Shown here one piece after another: positions 35,114 to 48,285 of a DNA stretch of 64,000 bases. The position numbers and the translations under genes are program-made. Location of the stretch: positions 19,477,350-19,541,349 of the forward strand of contig NC_063256.1 in NCBI RefSeq assembly GCF_019578655.1. The letters are read 5' to 3'. The DNA is from Ricinus communis (Eukaryota; Streptophyta; Magnoliopsida; Malpighiales; Euphorbiaceae). The notes below the pieces were generated by a model. The model worked only from the letters and a program-made list of their open reading frames with translations. It made no database searches and was not told the origin of the DNA. The number at the start of each line of letters is the position of its first letter. Positions within the stretch are counted from its first letter, which is position 1.

Positions 35114-38100
35114 TATTGAGTCTAACAATACAAAGCACTATCTGTTATGACTTTTATTGCAATCTAACTCTTAAACATCATATATAATACTGGTGAGTAA
35201 AAAAATAGTAAGTAAGATCCAATCAGAGAATAAATAAATAATAAAAGAGAATATACAAGAATTTAAATAAAATTTATATATTATTATACTATTCTTAAAT
35301 ATTTTTCTGCAAGAGAAATATTACTAAAATTCTAAATATAAATATTTAATTAAATAATTATAGTTAGACAAATGAAATTTTTAAAAACTAATTAAATAAA
35401 AAATCATCGCAGTATGTATCTGAAATTATAATTTGTTTTTTCATTTGAAGTCAGCTAATTACAGAATCTCGAATTAATTAGAAAAATATCGTCTAATATC
35501 ATATCAAAAAAACAATAATAAATGGAATAAATAATCCAATAGAACTAATATATAGTCATAGATGTACGCTACTGATCCTTAGCAACTTTGGGCACAAAGA
35601 TGTCTTACCTAATAGTCCAAATCACAAATTCTAGTTATATACGCGCAAACAATAAACCCTAAAAGGCATCACATAGCATATGCCCTAAAGATGACGTGTT
35701 TACTAAATGCCGTTCTAAAAATAGTATGTCTTGTTTACACTTGACGTCCAAAATGTGATCTTATAAGTCACATAAATGACACTCATTTATTTAGTCATGT
35801 AAAATCATAAATACATATAAAGTAAAATAAAAAATACCCTTATATGTTTTCAAGTTCTATAGAAAACTTAATTGAGGTTCAAATGCATTTAAAATAACTA
35901 ATTCTTAATAGAAACATTTCAACAATTTATAAGAGTATATATATATATATATAAGATTATTAAAAAATATATATATATATTATAATATTATTAAAAAATA
36001 TGATGTTATAGTTTTATCTACTCACCTAGCATGGAGAATCCAACCGACTATATTTTTACTTAATTGTCTGCTAATTTTTTCCAGACTGTTATTTAAGCGC
36101 ACAATCTTAAAATTCATGCATAAATATACTTAGAAATAATCTTAAATCCTATTTCTAATAATCCTTAACCAACGTCTATTATTGAATATCTAAAATCTTA
36201 TTCTAACTCTTTAGTTATAATCCTATTTTAACATAACCCTATTAATTCTCTTCCTATTATGATTAATTAACCGAAAATTCGCAACATCTTTCCTATAAAA
36301 CAAACTAATTCTCCCGTAAAACCGGTTCACAAGCTCCAAGAAGATATCCCACAATATTTTTTCGTATGAGACCTCCAACTATTAAATTCAAACTCTCTTT
36401 GATCAAAGAATTTGTCAATCGCATCTGTCCAAAAATTATTTATATCCTATCTAGATATTTCAGAGAACATGAATTTTCATTATAATTACTTTCCACTAAA
36501 CATATCAATAATTAGATTATTAATAATTATTACTTATATTTATTTATTTAATTTTCAACATTACTGGATATTATAATTAACTTTGAATATTTAAAAATAA
36601 TAACTAGTCTACCTCACAGATCAAGCATATATCTTAACTAATTATTTCATGCCAACAATATTATTTAACATATAGCTAATATTAATTCTACTTATTTTTT
36701 TCTAATCACTTAAATATAAACTTTTAATTTATTTATTCTAAAAAAATATAATATTGTTCTCTAAATTATCATTTATTTACTAATAACACAATCAAAGTTT
36801 AATTATAGAGTAATCACTTAGTTAAAATCTCAATTATAAATATTTAATTAATTACTGAAATATCTGCTAGTCCCTTTATGTTCCTCTAAATCATATATTC
36901 TAATTAATTAGCTTCACCTTTTTAATATTTATAGAGAAACTAATAATAAAGCCTTTATAAGATTATCACACTACTTAATTTCACTCAATTTAATAAAAAT
37001 ATTTTACTTTCTCAAAGATACATACATACATTAAATCATTTTTCTCCAATTAATACCAATATGTTCTTAATTAACTATTTCAAAATCAATAGGCTAAAGA
37101 ATTACTAGAGGCGTGCTACATTAGTTGGCTCGTCTTCGACCGCCGAATTTCGATCGACAATATGAACGCGTCTACTAACTTCAAACGATGTGTAAAGAAT
37201 GAATCAAACATCTGATTCTCCGATCTAACAACTTATCAACCCAAATCACCACAACCAGTTTTAACCTACAATTTTCTAATGGAGTCCGATCGCTACTAAA
37301 TGGGTGTCAATAGAAAGCTTACGATGCGTAGGTCCCGAATGTGACCTCTGATCATCTGAAGCACGATGGCATTGGCCAGAAAAGTGGAAAACAAACTTTC
37401 TTACATGTGCTCCTCTTGTCGTATCTCGATATTTTGATAGCCTTAAGGGGTGCTAAGAGGCAGAAATGAAAGCCCACAAGCTGCTAGTCATTTTGGACCA
37501 AAATTGTCGCTAATGGTTGCTAGAGTCACCCCTGAATGGCACCAAGTTGCTTTCCTTTCTTGCCAGTTTCTGCCTTTTATTATCGTTGATCATCTCCAGT
37601 GGTGCTGCTATCGTGCTCGCTGTCGTCTCTTCTTCCTTTAGCCACCCTCACCGTCTCTCACTCGCTCTCCTCCTCTGTTTGCTATTGATGGTAGCCCCCA
37701 AGCTTTTTCTTCTCCTTCTTCCTGTTCTTGTTCTTGTTGTTGTTGTTCTTCTTTCTTTTTTTTTTTGCCCTATATCCACTTTTATCCTTTTATTTTATTT
37801 TGATAACCATTACTCCCTATAAGTTCTTAATAAACCCTCAAACTTAATATTATTCTTCCAATTAAGCCCTTTTGTTGTCACTTTTTGGCCTAATTGGAAT
37901 TATTAAAATATAAAGTTACTTATTTAACCTTGCTTTTAATTATAATATTATCATAATACCCCTATCGATACCATTATTTACAAAAATAGCAATAAGTGTA
38001 TTTCCCACTTAAATTCCATATTAAGTCAACTAATATTAGCCCCTTTTTTATAGATAATACCAAATTAATCTTAGCACTTAATTTAAAATGACCCTGGCCA

Positions 38101-38114
38101 ATTGGGTCTAATTA
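35114..38114 (-). repeat. Outer solo LTR, 3' portion (interrupted by an inner copy)
   Basis: Matches 38150-39151 joined to 41992-44030 along its whole length, so it is an older copy of the same LTR family. It lacks the 39152-41986 insertion and so shows the empty site (near 36011-36027). Its missing 5' start is at 44476-44946: the two parts join at a taatta word. No coding capacity; the open frames at 37450-37822 are in LTR sequence. Confidence 0.7.
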
Positions 38115-39151
38115 TATGATTTTTCCATCTTCACTATCCCGAACAATAGAGTCTGGTAACTCGAAGCTCTAACTACTACTACTTCAATCCTGAACCGACT
38201 CTTAGACATCTTGCAAATACTGGTGGAAAAAATAAGGGTGAGTAAAATTCAATGAGAGGGTAAACAAATAACAAAGGGAACAAACAGAGATTTAAATAAA
38301 ATTTATACAAAACTATGCTATTCTTGAACACTTTTCAGCTAGAAAAAATATTGTTATTATTTTGAACATAAATTTTTGATCAAAACCATTCCAGCTGGAC
38401 AAATTAGATTTATAAAATTAAAGAATCACTTCAGTATATATATGTGAACTGCAAATTCTTTTCTAATATGAAATCAACTATTGCATAAGCTTGAAACCAA
38501 TTTGAGCAATATCAATTCTGAAATTAAATCCTGATATCTTATCAAGAAATAATAACAAATGCAATAAATAATTCAGTAAACTCAATATACACTCGTAGAT
38601 ATACCCTACTAATCCTTAATAACTTTTGGCATAAAGACACCTTACCCAGTAGTCCAAAGCATAAATCCTAGTCATACACGTGCAGATAATAAGGAACCGA
38701 ACTCTTTTACGCACTTAGAATAGAAAGTTAGCACTCTACCCATCGATAAGTAAGTCAATCATTCTATCCCTTTGGTCCCTAAAAGGTACCACCTAGCATA
38801 TGCTCCAAAGGCAATGTGTATACTAAGCGTTGTCCTAAAGACAATATAATTTGATGACATCTGACGTCCAATGTGTGATCTCATAGGTTACATAAATGAT
38901 TGTATACTCATTTATCCAGCTGTGAAAAATTATAATTGCATATAAAATACACTCATTTATTCGACTATGAAAAATTATAATCATATATACAATAAAACTA
39001 AAAATATCATTCTTCGTTTCTAATTTTTATAGAAAATAATAAGATTTTAAAATGTATTTAAAATAACTAACTTCCTATATAAACATTTCTACAATTCATG
39101 AGAATATAAATATAAATAATATATTACTAAAAAATACGACATTATAGATTT

Positions 39152-41986
39152 TGTAATACCCCGAATTTTTATATATGTAATAATTAGTTTTTATTTAAGT
39201 TAATTTCAACTTTATTTTTATTCGGTTTAATTTGAATGATTTAAATACAAATTTTGAATGTTAATGTTAGATAAATAAATGAATTATTTTTTCATATCCA
39301 ATTAGTTTGATTTTTAAGGAGTTAATTAAATAAATTATTTGAGAAATGATTATATTTTGGTTATTCAAAATTTTCCCAAATGCATATTTATATAAGTAAA
39401 ATTATATTTTGGAATAAGGATTGAAAGTATAATGTTATTTTTATGGGGTTTTAATGGAAATTTGTGAGCTTGGTATTTTTGTAAATAAATATGTCGTTCA
39501 GGGGTATTTATGTAATTATGTATTTTCAATAATTCGGATTTGGCCCAAATTAAATAGTTAGGGGCTTAATTGAAAGGCTAAAAAGAAGTTTGGGGGTCAA
39601 ATTGGAATTCTGCGGGATGAAATTGTAAGTAATTAAGAAAGTTGAGGGACCAAGTTGTAATAAGGAAAAGTTCGGGGGCCTAATGTCGATATTGAAAGGA
39701 ATGGAAGTCGAGGAAGAAGAAGAGAGGAAGAGAGATGTCAGGGGAGAGAGGAGGCTGGAGGAAGGAGTAGGGGCCGTCGTCCGGGCGCTGGCCGGTCAGA
39801 GGCAGCCACGGGCGGCAGCAGCCTCGCGAGGAGGAAGATGGCCGAAGCTTCCTTGCCGTCAGGCGTTCCGGCGTCGGTGGTCGGCCGATCTTGGTGCCGA
39901 TCGACTCCTCTCGGCCTCGGCTTTGTTTTGGCGGCGGCAGTGTCGACAGTGGTGGCCGGAAACGGAAGATCCAGTGGAGAGAGAAAATGGAGGCAGCCGA
40001 AGTTTTTGGGTTTTTCCGGCGAGCTCCGGCGAGCTATGGAAGATCGGAGGACGTATCCCGACTCTCCTCAGCTCAAGCTTCGAAAAGGCACCGGTTTCGT
40101 GGCGATCGGGCTTCATTTGTGAATCGACGGTCGAGATCGTCCGCAAATCTCTCCGGATGATCAGGTGTCAGATAAAAAAATCGGAAGCAGGGATCATCGT
40201 CAGTGCGTCGTTGTGAGTCCGATGGTGTGTTCAGATCGTCGATCGGACTCCGGCGGCTGGAGGCGAGTCGACCAAGCGTCTCGGTAATTTTCTTTGGCCC
40301 GTTAATTTTAGAAATTCTTGGTTTAATTGTGTCTATTGGATTATATTGAGTATTTGATAATATTTGTGAGTCAAAAATAATTGTCTGTCAGTTTGCCTGC
40401 CTCATATTTTGTGCTGTGTGGCGGAGTCGGGAAATAGTGAAGTTTGGGGACCCGACTCCCGTTGTTTAAATTGTTGGATATTTGGAGTATTTTTCTGGCA
40501 GGTCCTGGACCCGTTTTTACGGGGGGTAATGTTCGTGTTGTAAGGGAGGTTCTACCGGATTTTCGGTAGAATTCTCCTGAGTCGAGATTCTTAGACAATC
40601 AGCCCTAGGAATCTAGACCTAGGATCTATTGTAATTGTTTCATCGTTTTGATAAATTGTTTTCCGTGACTAGATTGTCAGTTCGTTCGGCTCACTCCTAC
40701 CGAGGCACCGGAGCAGAGCTAGGAGGTCGCCAAACCTGTGAGTTAAAGTCATTTAATCATTGCACTATTGCTAAGTCTGATTTTAATATGCTATTTTGGA
40801 AGTTTATGTTTAACATGGTTACTAATATCTCAACGTAATTAATTTTACTGGATTATTAATTATTGACGATAATATGAGTATTATTATAGTAATGTTATAA
40901 TAATTCCAAATATTATCAGTTTTCCACCTGAGCTGCCTGATGTTTTACTCTTAATTGTTAATTATTAATTTGATATGGTTGAATGACTTCATTATACAAT
41001 GATATTTATTAAATGGATGATTGTGTCTTGGGAAACGTGGCTTGTAGAACATGCCGCCTGATGGGTTACATCAGGACCGCGTGCGCACCGGTAATGATCA
41101 TGGACATATAATAAGATTTTCATGGGTTTGCCCTGGTCGAGCATGGCTCTCTGGGCTGATTTGTGTAAATTGCCGGAGGTAAGGTCCCTGGTCGAGCATT
41201 GCTCTCGGGGCGCCGGCTTATTTGGATACTTAAGTGACTAGACTGGAGGTAAGGTCCCTGGTCGAGCATTGCTCTTGGGGCGCCAGTCTTATTGGATTAA
41301 GAGAGCCAAAATGGCTGTTAGAATTTGGGGTTAGGGTTCTACTGAGCCACTTGTCCCGTAAAAGTAAAAATATATTTTTTATTTATTCATTTATTTATTT
41401 ATTATGGTATGATTATAATATGGATTGTATTTACGTGCATGGTTGATATATTGATTCGAATGATCAATATTTTCTGTGAAGAAAGTAATAGGGTATGATT
41501 ATAGTATGATTGGTATTTATGTGCATGATTTGATATACTGATTTGAACAATCTATGTTTTCTGAGAAGAATGCAATAGTTCCCGGATTATTTGATTTTAA
41601 CTCACTCGGTGACCGGTCTCCATTTATATTTTTTCGGATTCGTGATCGTTAGTTCTCCGCGACTCTTATTCAAGAATCCGACTCCTTCATCATCGGGTGA
41701 TGCATTTGATTTGGTATGTAAATTGGTAAATCTTAGATTCTCCGCAGTAGTAATAGTAAATGTATCAGTTGTAAATTTTCTGAGCTTCGGTTCTCGCCTA
41801 GTTTTTCTGGTAGACCGAAGTAATTTTGTAAAGTGTAACTATTAAGATAAATTGTGGCTTTAATAATATTAATTTGAGATGAGATTTGTTTAAGTCAGTG
41901 AGTGTCAGGCTTACTACGGGTTTCGGTGGCCTTACGCCTACCCATTCCCTAGTGCCGGTCACGGGCCCACGGGTGGGGTCGTGATA
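39152..41986 (+). repeat. Solo LTR of a Tekay-related gypsy element, nested
   Basis: Starts TGTAATACC, ends GTCGTGATA (CA decayed to TA), and is flanked by gattt at 39147-39151 and 41987-41991. It shares with the LTR 5874-8162 the GC-rich block, the tacgggggg word, the GTGAGTTAAAGTCAT word and the hairpin domain (41057-41316). No internal domain is present, so it is the product of LTR-LTR recombination. The long frames at 39683-40216 come from its GC-rich block and resemble no known protein. Confidence 0.9.
41057..41316 (+). promoter_or_regulatory. Multi-hairpin domain of the solo LTR
   Basis: CCTGATG-ggtta-CATCAGG (41057-41075); GAGC-atg-GCTC in the first GGTCGAG unit (near 41138-41148); unit 2 closed by GCCGG/CCGGC (41172-41176, 41213-41217) with inner GAGC/GCTC (41194-41204); unit 3 closed by GACTGG/CCAGTC (41241-41246, 41283-41288) with the same inner stem; AGCCA-aaa-TGGCT (41304-41316). 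Function unknown. Confidence 0.6.
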
Positions 41987-44475
41987 GATTTATCCACTCA
42001 CCTGGTATGCAAGACTCAACCGACTATACCTTCACTAAAGTTCTCTGCTAATTTCCTTCAGATTGCTATCCGAGCGTATATGAATTCTGTTTCTAATAAT
42101 CCTCAACCAACATCTACTATTGGATACCTAAAATCTAATTCTACTTTTTAAATTCTAATCTTACTTTAACATAATCTTATTTATTCTCTTTGTATTCTAA
42201 TTAATTAATTCTATCAAAAATTCGGCAGCACTTATCCTATTAAATGAACTAATTTCTCCCGTAAAAGACGAGCCTCATACTTACAAGAAAAAACACACGC
42301 ACATTCCAATATTTTCCATTTAATACCTCCAAAGATCTTCTTAAACTCAACCTCTCCTTCTAATTAAACAATTTTATCATCATATCTGCCCGATAAATAT
42401 TTTTACCATGTCTAATTATTTTCCTAACACATGAATTCTCATTATAATCATTTCCCTTTGTACCGATCAATAACTATATTAATAATGATTATTACTCCTA
42501 TTAATTTATTTTTTTAATATTAATATTTATTTACTGACTATTATAATTAATCTTGAGTATTTAAAATTTAATAGTTGATTTACCACACAAATCAAGCATC
42601 TTACCCACACTAGTTATTTTATTCCAACCATATTATTTATCATTCAGTTGATTTTGATTCTGCTTATTTTTTCTAATCACTTAATATATAAATTTTACTA
42701 CCTTTATTTAGTCTAACTAAATACAATATTCTTCTGTTATTTATAATTTATTATCTAATAACAAAAATCAATTTTAATTATAAGCTAAATGACTTAGTTA
42801 AAATCTCCATCACAAATATTTAAATAAATACTAGAAGTTTTGATTATCGATTTAAGGTCTACTAAATTATTTATTCTAATTATTTAGCTTCACATTATTA
42901 ATATTTATAAAGCAACTTAGAAGAGGTCTTATAAGATTATCACATTGCTCAATTTTACTCAATTTCAATAGCACATATTTTTATTTTTCAAAGCTACTTA
43001 CACTTATACGTTAAATCATTTTTCTTTTATTAATACCAATAAGATTTTTAATTAACAATTTTAAAATCAACAAGCTAAAGAATTTACCCAGACAACTTGA
43101 TAAATCAGTCGACTCACCTCTAGCCACTAGAGTCTGATTGACAATTTGAGCGTGCTACGGACTCAAAATAATGCATAGAGAATGAATAGAGCTTTTGTTT
43201 CTTCGATCCAGCTCCCGACCATCTCGATACATCATAGACAGTTTTCAACTGTTGATTTTACAACGGCGTCCGATTAAAGCAGAATCGCTAGCATCAAAAA
43301 GCTTAAGATGTGTATATCCCGAATATGTCCTCGGATCATTAGAGACACAATGACATTGGCAAAAAAATGAGAAAAACCGAACTGCTTTACATGAGCTCAT
43401 ATCGCTGGATCTCGATATTTCGACAGCCTCAAAAGGGTGATAGGAAAAAATAAAAGCCCAGGAGCTGCTGATCACTTTGAGCCTAAGAATGCCGCCAATG
43501 GTTGTGGAAACTCCATGAATGGCGTTGAAGAGTTGTTGCCATTTCTTACTATTTTTTATTGCATGACGTCGTTGTTCACTGTTATCGGTGCTGCTGCCAT
43601 GCTTATCGACGTCATCTGCACCTCCTGCCAGTTCCCTGCCTCTCACACTAGCTCCTCCTCCATCTGTCATTAATGGCAACCATACTCTCCCCCCTTCTTT
43701 TTCTTCTTCTTCTTCTTCTTGCTTTCTTTTGTCCTATAACCACTTTTAGTCCCTCAATTTTTCTCTGAATAACCATAGCCCTTGGAAATATCCGCTAAAA
43801 CCTCAAGCTTAATATTATTCTTTCAATTAAGCTCTTAATTACTACTTTTGGGTAAAACCAAAATTATGAGATATAACTACTTATTTACTCTTGCTTTTAA
43901 TAATAATGTTACTATAATGCTACTACTGAGACCATTATTTACAAAAATACAAATAAACCCCATATTAATTCAACTCTATTTTTAGCTCCTTTCTAAAATA
44001 TAAATTTCAGTTTAGTCCTAACACTAAATTAACTTAATTAATCAATTTGTTTACTACTTTCAATTAAATACAATACCATCTTGATAATTAAAATTTACCT
44101 TTTCCTCCAAATAATTTCTTCAAAATAATTATTTTTATAATCTCAAATTAGGCAAATTTAATTAAACCTATACATATACTAAAAAAATATAGAGGCAACA
44201 TTTATAAGAAGTAAATCACACTTTATAAAATTCGCTTAGCAAAGTTTTCATTAATTAAACTTGTTAAAAATGGTTTAATAATTTCCTTAAATTTTTATCT
44301 AACACTTACAAATCCTTTTTAGAATAAGGTCTCATCAATAATCTCTCATAATTCATCCAATTTAAAGATAAAATTCTTTACTCTAATCATATACATTTAA
44401 TATTTTAAAACTTCTAGTTTTGAGATCATCATCATCATCAAAATTTATTATTATTATTATAGTACGGGTATTACA

Positions 44476-44882
44476 TAATTAATTCAATTAACCAATTTAT
44501 TAACCATTTTCAGTTAAGTCCAATACCCCTTTTGCCAATTAAAATTTACTATTCCCTTAATAAATTCTTCAAAAAAGTATTTTTTTTATATAATATTTAA
44601 TTTATATGTTCATATTGAGATAAAATTGAGTGTGATTTACAAAAAAATAATTTACCCTTTATATATATATCACTTATCTAATATGTTATTTAATCAAACT
44701 AATTAAATATAGTTTAATAAATCTTTTTATTTTTATTAAACATTAAAAATTCCCTTTAAATTTAAGACTCAATAATAATCTCAAATAATTCATCCAAATT
44801 TAAAAATTAATTTATTTTACTTGAATCACATATTAAATTTTTAAAACTTCTAGTTAGAAAGCATCATTATCACCACTAGTCC

Positions 44883-44935
<53 letters not shown>

Positions 44936-44946
44936 CGGCTGTGACA
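44476..44946 (-). repeat. Outer solo LTR, 5' portion
   Basis: On the minus strand it starts TGTCACAGCCGTATAATAAT (44946), has a (TAA)n run that has grown into 44883-44933, and then matches the start of the inner LTR (44475 down to about 44035). It is the missing start of 35114-38114. The flank after it (gtatt, 44947) has no clear partner at the far side. Confidence 0.7.
44883..44934. repeat. (TTA)n microsatellite
   Basis: Seventeen or so uninterrupted trinucleotide units, grown from the TAA run near the 5' end of the outer LTR. Confidence 0.95.
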
Positions 44947-45540
44947 GTATTCCCCACAATACCATACAAAGCTTACATATATAAATCTGACTCATTTACT
45001 AGGCAAAGGGTGCTACACCTTTGATCAACCAAGGAAGCTTCTAAACCCGCAATAGCAATATTAGCACATTGAAAATAGTCCCTAGCAAATTTGCAGTCCA
45101 AAAACACAATTTTCACCAAACTCTCGACATAACAATTTACGAACCGTTAGCCCTTTCAAAAAGAGTCTTTCACGTGTTGGAAGACAATTGGACACAGCCC
45201 TCCAGATGAAACTTTGTACACAAGGTGAAACATGCAACTTCCATAACGTGTGCCAAATATCTCTATGAACTACTGGACTATAATTGTCAAACTCCACCGA
45301 AGTTAAAACATGGTATCCAATTTTGAGAGAGCAAGAGCCCCGTTTTCATAGTGGCAAACAATAATATCATCAAGAGCTCTATCAGTTAAAGATATAGATA
45401 AAATAGCATTTGCATCATCAACAGACAACAATTCCAGTATTTGCTCAATGTCACATTCCTTTCTACTTAGTATAAAAATAAAAAGATCATTAACCAACAT
45501 ATTTTCAAATCCACATGAACACCAACTCTCCATTGAAAAC
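44947..45540 (-). pseudogene. LINE fragment 2: end of RT region and zf-RVT domain
   Basis: Minus strand. 45533-45303 has VNDLF...DIEQILELLSVDDANAIL and a D.I.CHYENG motif, the region after RT in plant L1-type LINEs. 45297-45082 has IWHTLWKLHVSPCVQSFIWRA and NCLPTRERL, the zf-RVT signature. It ends at the solo LTR start (44946). Joining it across the copia (one aaaac removed) to 49681 restores one reading frame, with SFQWRVG spanning the join. Confidence 0.8.
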
Positions 45541-45993
45541 TGTAAAAGTTTGTAAGATATTGGATTTATTGACCTGTGATGCTATACATATGTATTCTGA
45601 GATTACATGAGGATCAAAGAGTCCTGTTATATACACAATTGAAATTGCAATGGTCCTATTGCTATCTCTGTTACATTTCAATGTTCTTTTCTAGTTAAGG
45701 AAAGGTGGAAGTGACCCTTCTTCCCTAGGGGAGAGGGGTTGCTCCTTTTCCCTCATTTTCGGCCTATGATGATTAGAGTAGCTGAGGTCTTGTCTAACAG
45801 TCAAAGACTGGTGGTCCTTACTAACAGTCTTTGACTGTTGAATATTGCTAACTTGCTTTGGTTTTGGTATGTACACAGCAGTATCCTCAACACTCCTCCT
45901 CAAGGTGGGTTCAAATAAATTGATAGAACCCATCTTGCTGAGGAGCCTTTAGTGACTTGCTTTGTCTAGGGCCTTTGTGAAGATATCTGCCAA

Positions 45994-48236
45994 CTATTTG
46001 TGGCTTCTGACGAATGGAGTTGCAATTTCTCCTGTTTGGACTTTCTCCCTTATGAAGTGATAGTCAACTTCAATATGTTTGGTCCTTTCGTGAAAGACAG
46101 GGTTCGATGCGATGTGTCTGGCAGTTTGGTTATCACAGTACATTTCCATCGGACCTTTGCATTTTATCCCTATGTCAATCAGCACTTGCTTAATCTAAAT
46201 AAGCTCGCTAGCTGTCGATGCCATGGCACGGTACTCGGTTTCGGCACTGGACCTTGCGGTTACTGATTGTTTTTTGCTCTTCCAAGTCACTAGGTTTCCC
46301 CCTACGAATGTGCAATATCCTGAAGTTGACTTTCTATCACAACTTCCTGCCCAATCTGCATCAAAGAAACCTGTAATAGTGTTAGCATTATTATTATTTT
46401 TCATCCAAATACCTTGACCTGGAGAACCCTTAAGGTATCTAAGGATTCTATCGATGGCGTCTAAGTGACAAGAGCGAGGAGCATGCATAAACTGGCTTAC
46501 CATACTTACAGCATATGAGATATCAGGTCTAGTGATGGTTAAATATATCATCTTTCCTACTAGACGCTGATAGCTTCCTATGTTATCTATAGGTTCCCCC
46601 TCTTCCAAATTTAGTTTGGTTTTAGTCTCCATTGGAGTATTTGCCGGTTTTACTCCTAATTTTTCTGTTTCTTTTAATAGGTCAAGAGTATATTTCCTTT
46701 AGGACAGAAATAAGCCTTTATGAGATTTTGCAATTTCTATCCCCATAAAGTATGATAACTGACCTAGATCTTTGATATCAAATTCTCCTTTAAGTTTTAG
46801 CTTTACTTCTTCAATTTCTTCATTACTATTACCAGTTATGATTATCTCGTCAACATAAACAAGAATAATAATAGTGGATGTGTGTGTGTGTTTGGCAAAC
46901 ATAGACGAATTCGAAGCACATTTATGAAAATTGATTTTTAACAAGAAATGACTTAGCTTGGCATACCACACTCTTGGGGATTGCTTTAATCCATAGTTAG
47001 CCTTTTTCAACTTACATACCAGGGAATGGTTTGAAGAATCCTTGTGTCTTAGAGGAAGAGTCATATAGACTTCTTCATCTAAATACCCTTGGAGAAAGGC
47101 ATTCTTTACGTCCATTTGGGACAAGTGCCAAACTGAATTAATAGCAACAGATAATAATATGCGAACCGTACTCATTTTTGCTACAGGAGCAAAGGTTTCC
47201 TGATAGTCTACCCCATAGGTCTGAGTAAATCCCTTGGCAACTAACCTAGCCTTGTATCTTTCAATAGTGCCATCACATTTATACTTAATCTTATACCCCC
47301 ATTTACACCCCATAGGTTTCTTATTTTGAGGCAAGGTGATAATGTCCCAGGTGTCATTTTTTTCTAAGGCCTGTAGCTCTTCCTTCGTGGCTTTACACCA
47401 ATTGGGATTAGTGTTAGCTTCATAGAAGGAAGAGGGCTCAGTGTGTGTGGTGAGATTTTTTAGGTATGCCTTGTACTGATTTGATACAGAAGTATAATTA
47501 ATGAAGTGTTGGATTGGATACGACACCTTGTGGGACACATCGTCCCTTAGCCTGGTAGGAGGTCTGATTAGCCGAGAGGATCGTCGTAAGGCAATTGCTT
47601 CTCCTTGTGGCACATTCTCTCCCCCTAAAGGAGTTGCCTCAGTTGTGAGGTCTGCTTGGGGTGTAGGGTCTCCCCCTGAAGGAGATGCCTCGGTGGTATC
47701 CTTATAGATGTGCTCATGATCAGATACAGTGTCTTGGAGTGTGCTGTCAAAAAAAGGAGAGTCATCTGGAAATAATATAGTAGAGGGTCCACGATTGAGA
47801 GTAGAAGTGAAGTAGGGGGAACATTCATCAAATGACACATCGCGGGAGATATAGAACTTGTGGCTGGAAGGGTCATAACATTTATACCCTTTCTTTTCAG
47901 AGGAGTACCCGAAGAAAACAGTTTTAACAGAACTGCTGTTAAGTTTATGATGACGCCTAATGTGGACAAAAGCAATACACCTAAAAATGCGAATGTGTCC
48001 TAAGTCTAATTTTCGACCTTTAAGGATTTCTAGCAAACTGCGATTTCTGAGTCTAGGGCTAGGTAATCGGTTGATGAGGTACGCAACGGTAAGGAGGGTC
48101 TCAGACCAAAAAATCTAGGGAACATGATTTTGAAAAAGCAAGTTCGAGTGACTTCAAGAAGATGACGATTTTTGCATTCAGAGACCCCATTTTGTTCCAG
48201 AGTGTAAATACAAGTGGCCGGATCATGTCGGTTCAA
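45994..48236 (-). pseudogene. Copia pol: integrase tail, RT and RNase H
   Basis: 48236-48030: EQNGVSE.KNRHLLEV, the end of the integrase core. 48036-46699: an uninterrupted 445-codon frame with the GKRK-type connector (DLGHIRIFRCIAFVH), ARLVAKGFTQ.YGVDYQETF, MDVKNAFLQGYL, and the catalytic loop LVYVDEIIITGN, where the second Asp of YVDD is now Glu. 46632-46195 and 46185-45994: SYQRLVGKMIYL, DADWAGS.DRKSTSGY, SSAETEYRAM, then CDNQTARHIA and RTKHIEVDYHFIRE of RNase H. RT to RNase H has two frame interruptions. The intact long frame shows recent activity, but the Glu change and the missing domains argue against function. Confidence 0.88.
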
Positions 48237-48285
48237 AGGAGCCAGGTTGGGTCGATCGAGTCGGGTCGGTGTAGGTTAAAATACA

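Larger units (their letters stand above)
38115..44475 (-). repeat. Inner solo LTR of the same family, itself interrupted
   Basis: On the minus strand it starts TGTAATACCCGTAC (44475), has a (TAA)n run 20 bases in, and ends near 38115. Flanking taatta (38109-38114 and 44476-44481) fits a target-site duplication in the outer LTR; the terminal CA appears as TA. Without the nested 2.84-kb LTR it is about 3.5 kb, the same as the rejoined outer copy. An 85-base stretch near 38696-38780 is absent from the outer copy. No internal retrotransposon region, hence solo. Confidence 0.7.

Noticed and set aside
37450..37822. Two overlapping plus-strand frames, one hydrophobic and Leu-rich
   Set aside because: Inside the outer solo LTR; homologous LTR sequence near 43440-43690 does not conserve the frame.
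38696..38780. Possible tRNA or small RNA in the 85-base stretch unique to the inner LTR
   Set aside because: Could not fold it into a cloverleaf or find tRNA box A/B words; it is best read as a small indel between LTR copies.
39683..40216. 178-codon open frame with ATG in GC-rich DNA, overlapped by frames in other phases and strands
   Set aside because: Lies wholly inside a solo LTR bounded by a perfect 5-bp duplication. The GC-rich block gives long frames in several phases, and the predicted protein is low complexity with no family resemblance.
44883..44934. Trinucleotide array as part of a CRISPR-like or regulatory array
   Set aside because: Simple uninterrupted TTA microsatellite with no spacers, grown from the LTR's TAA run.
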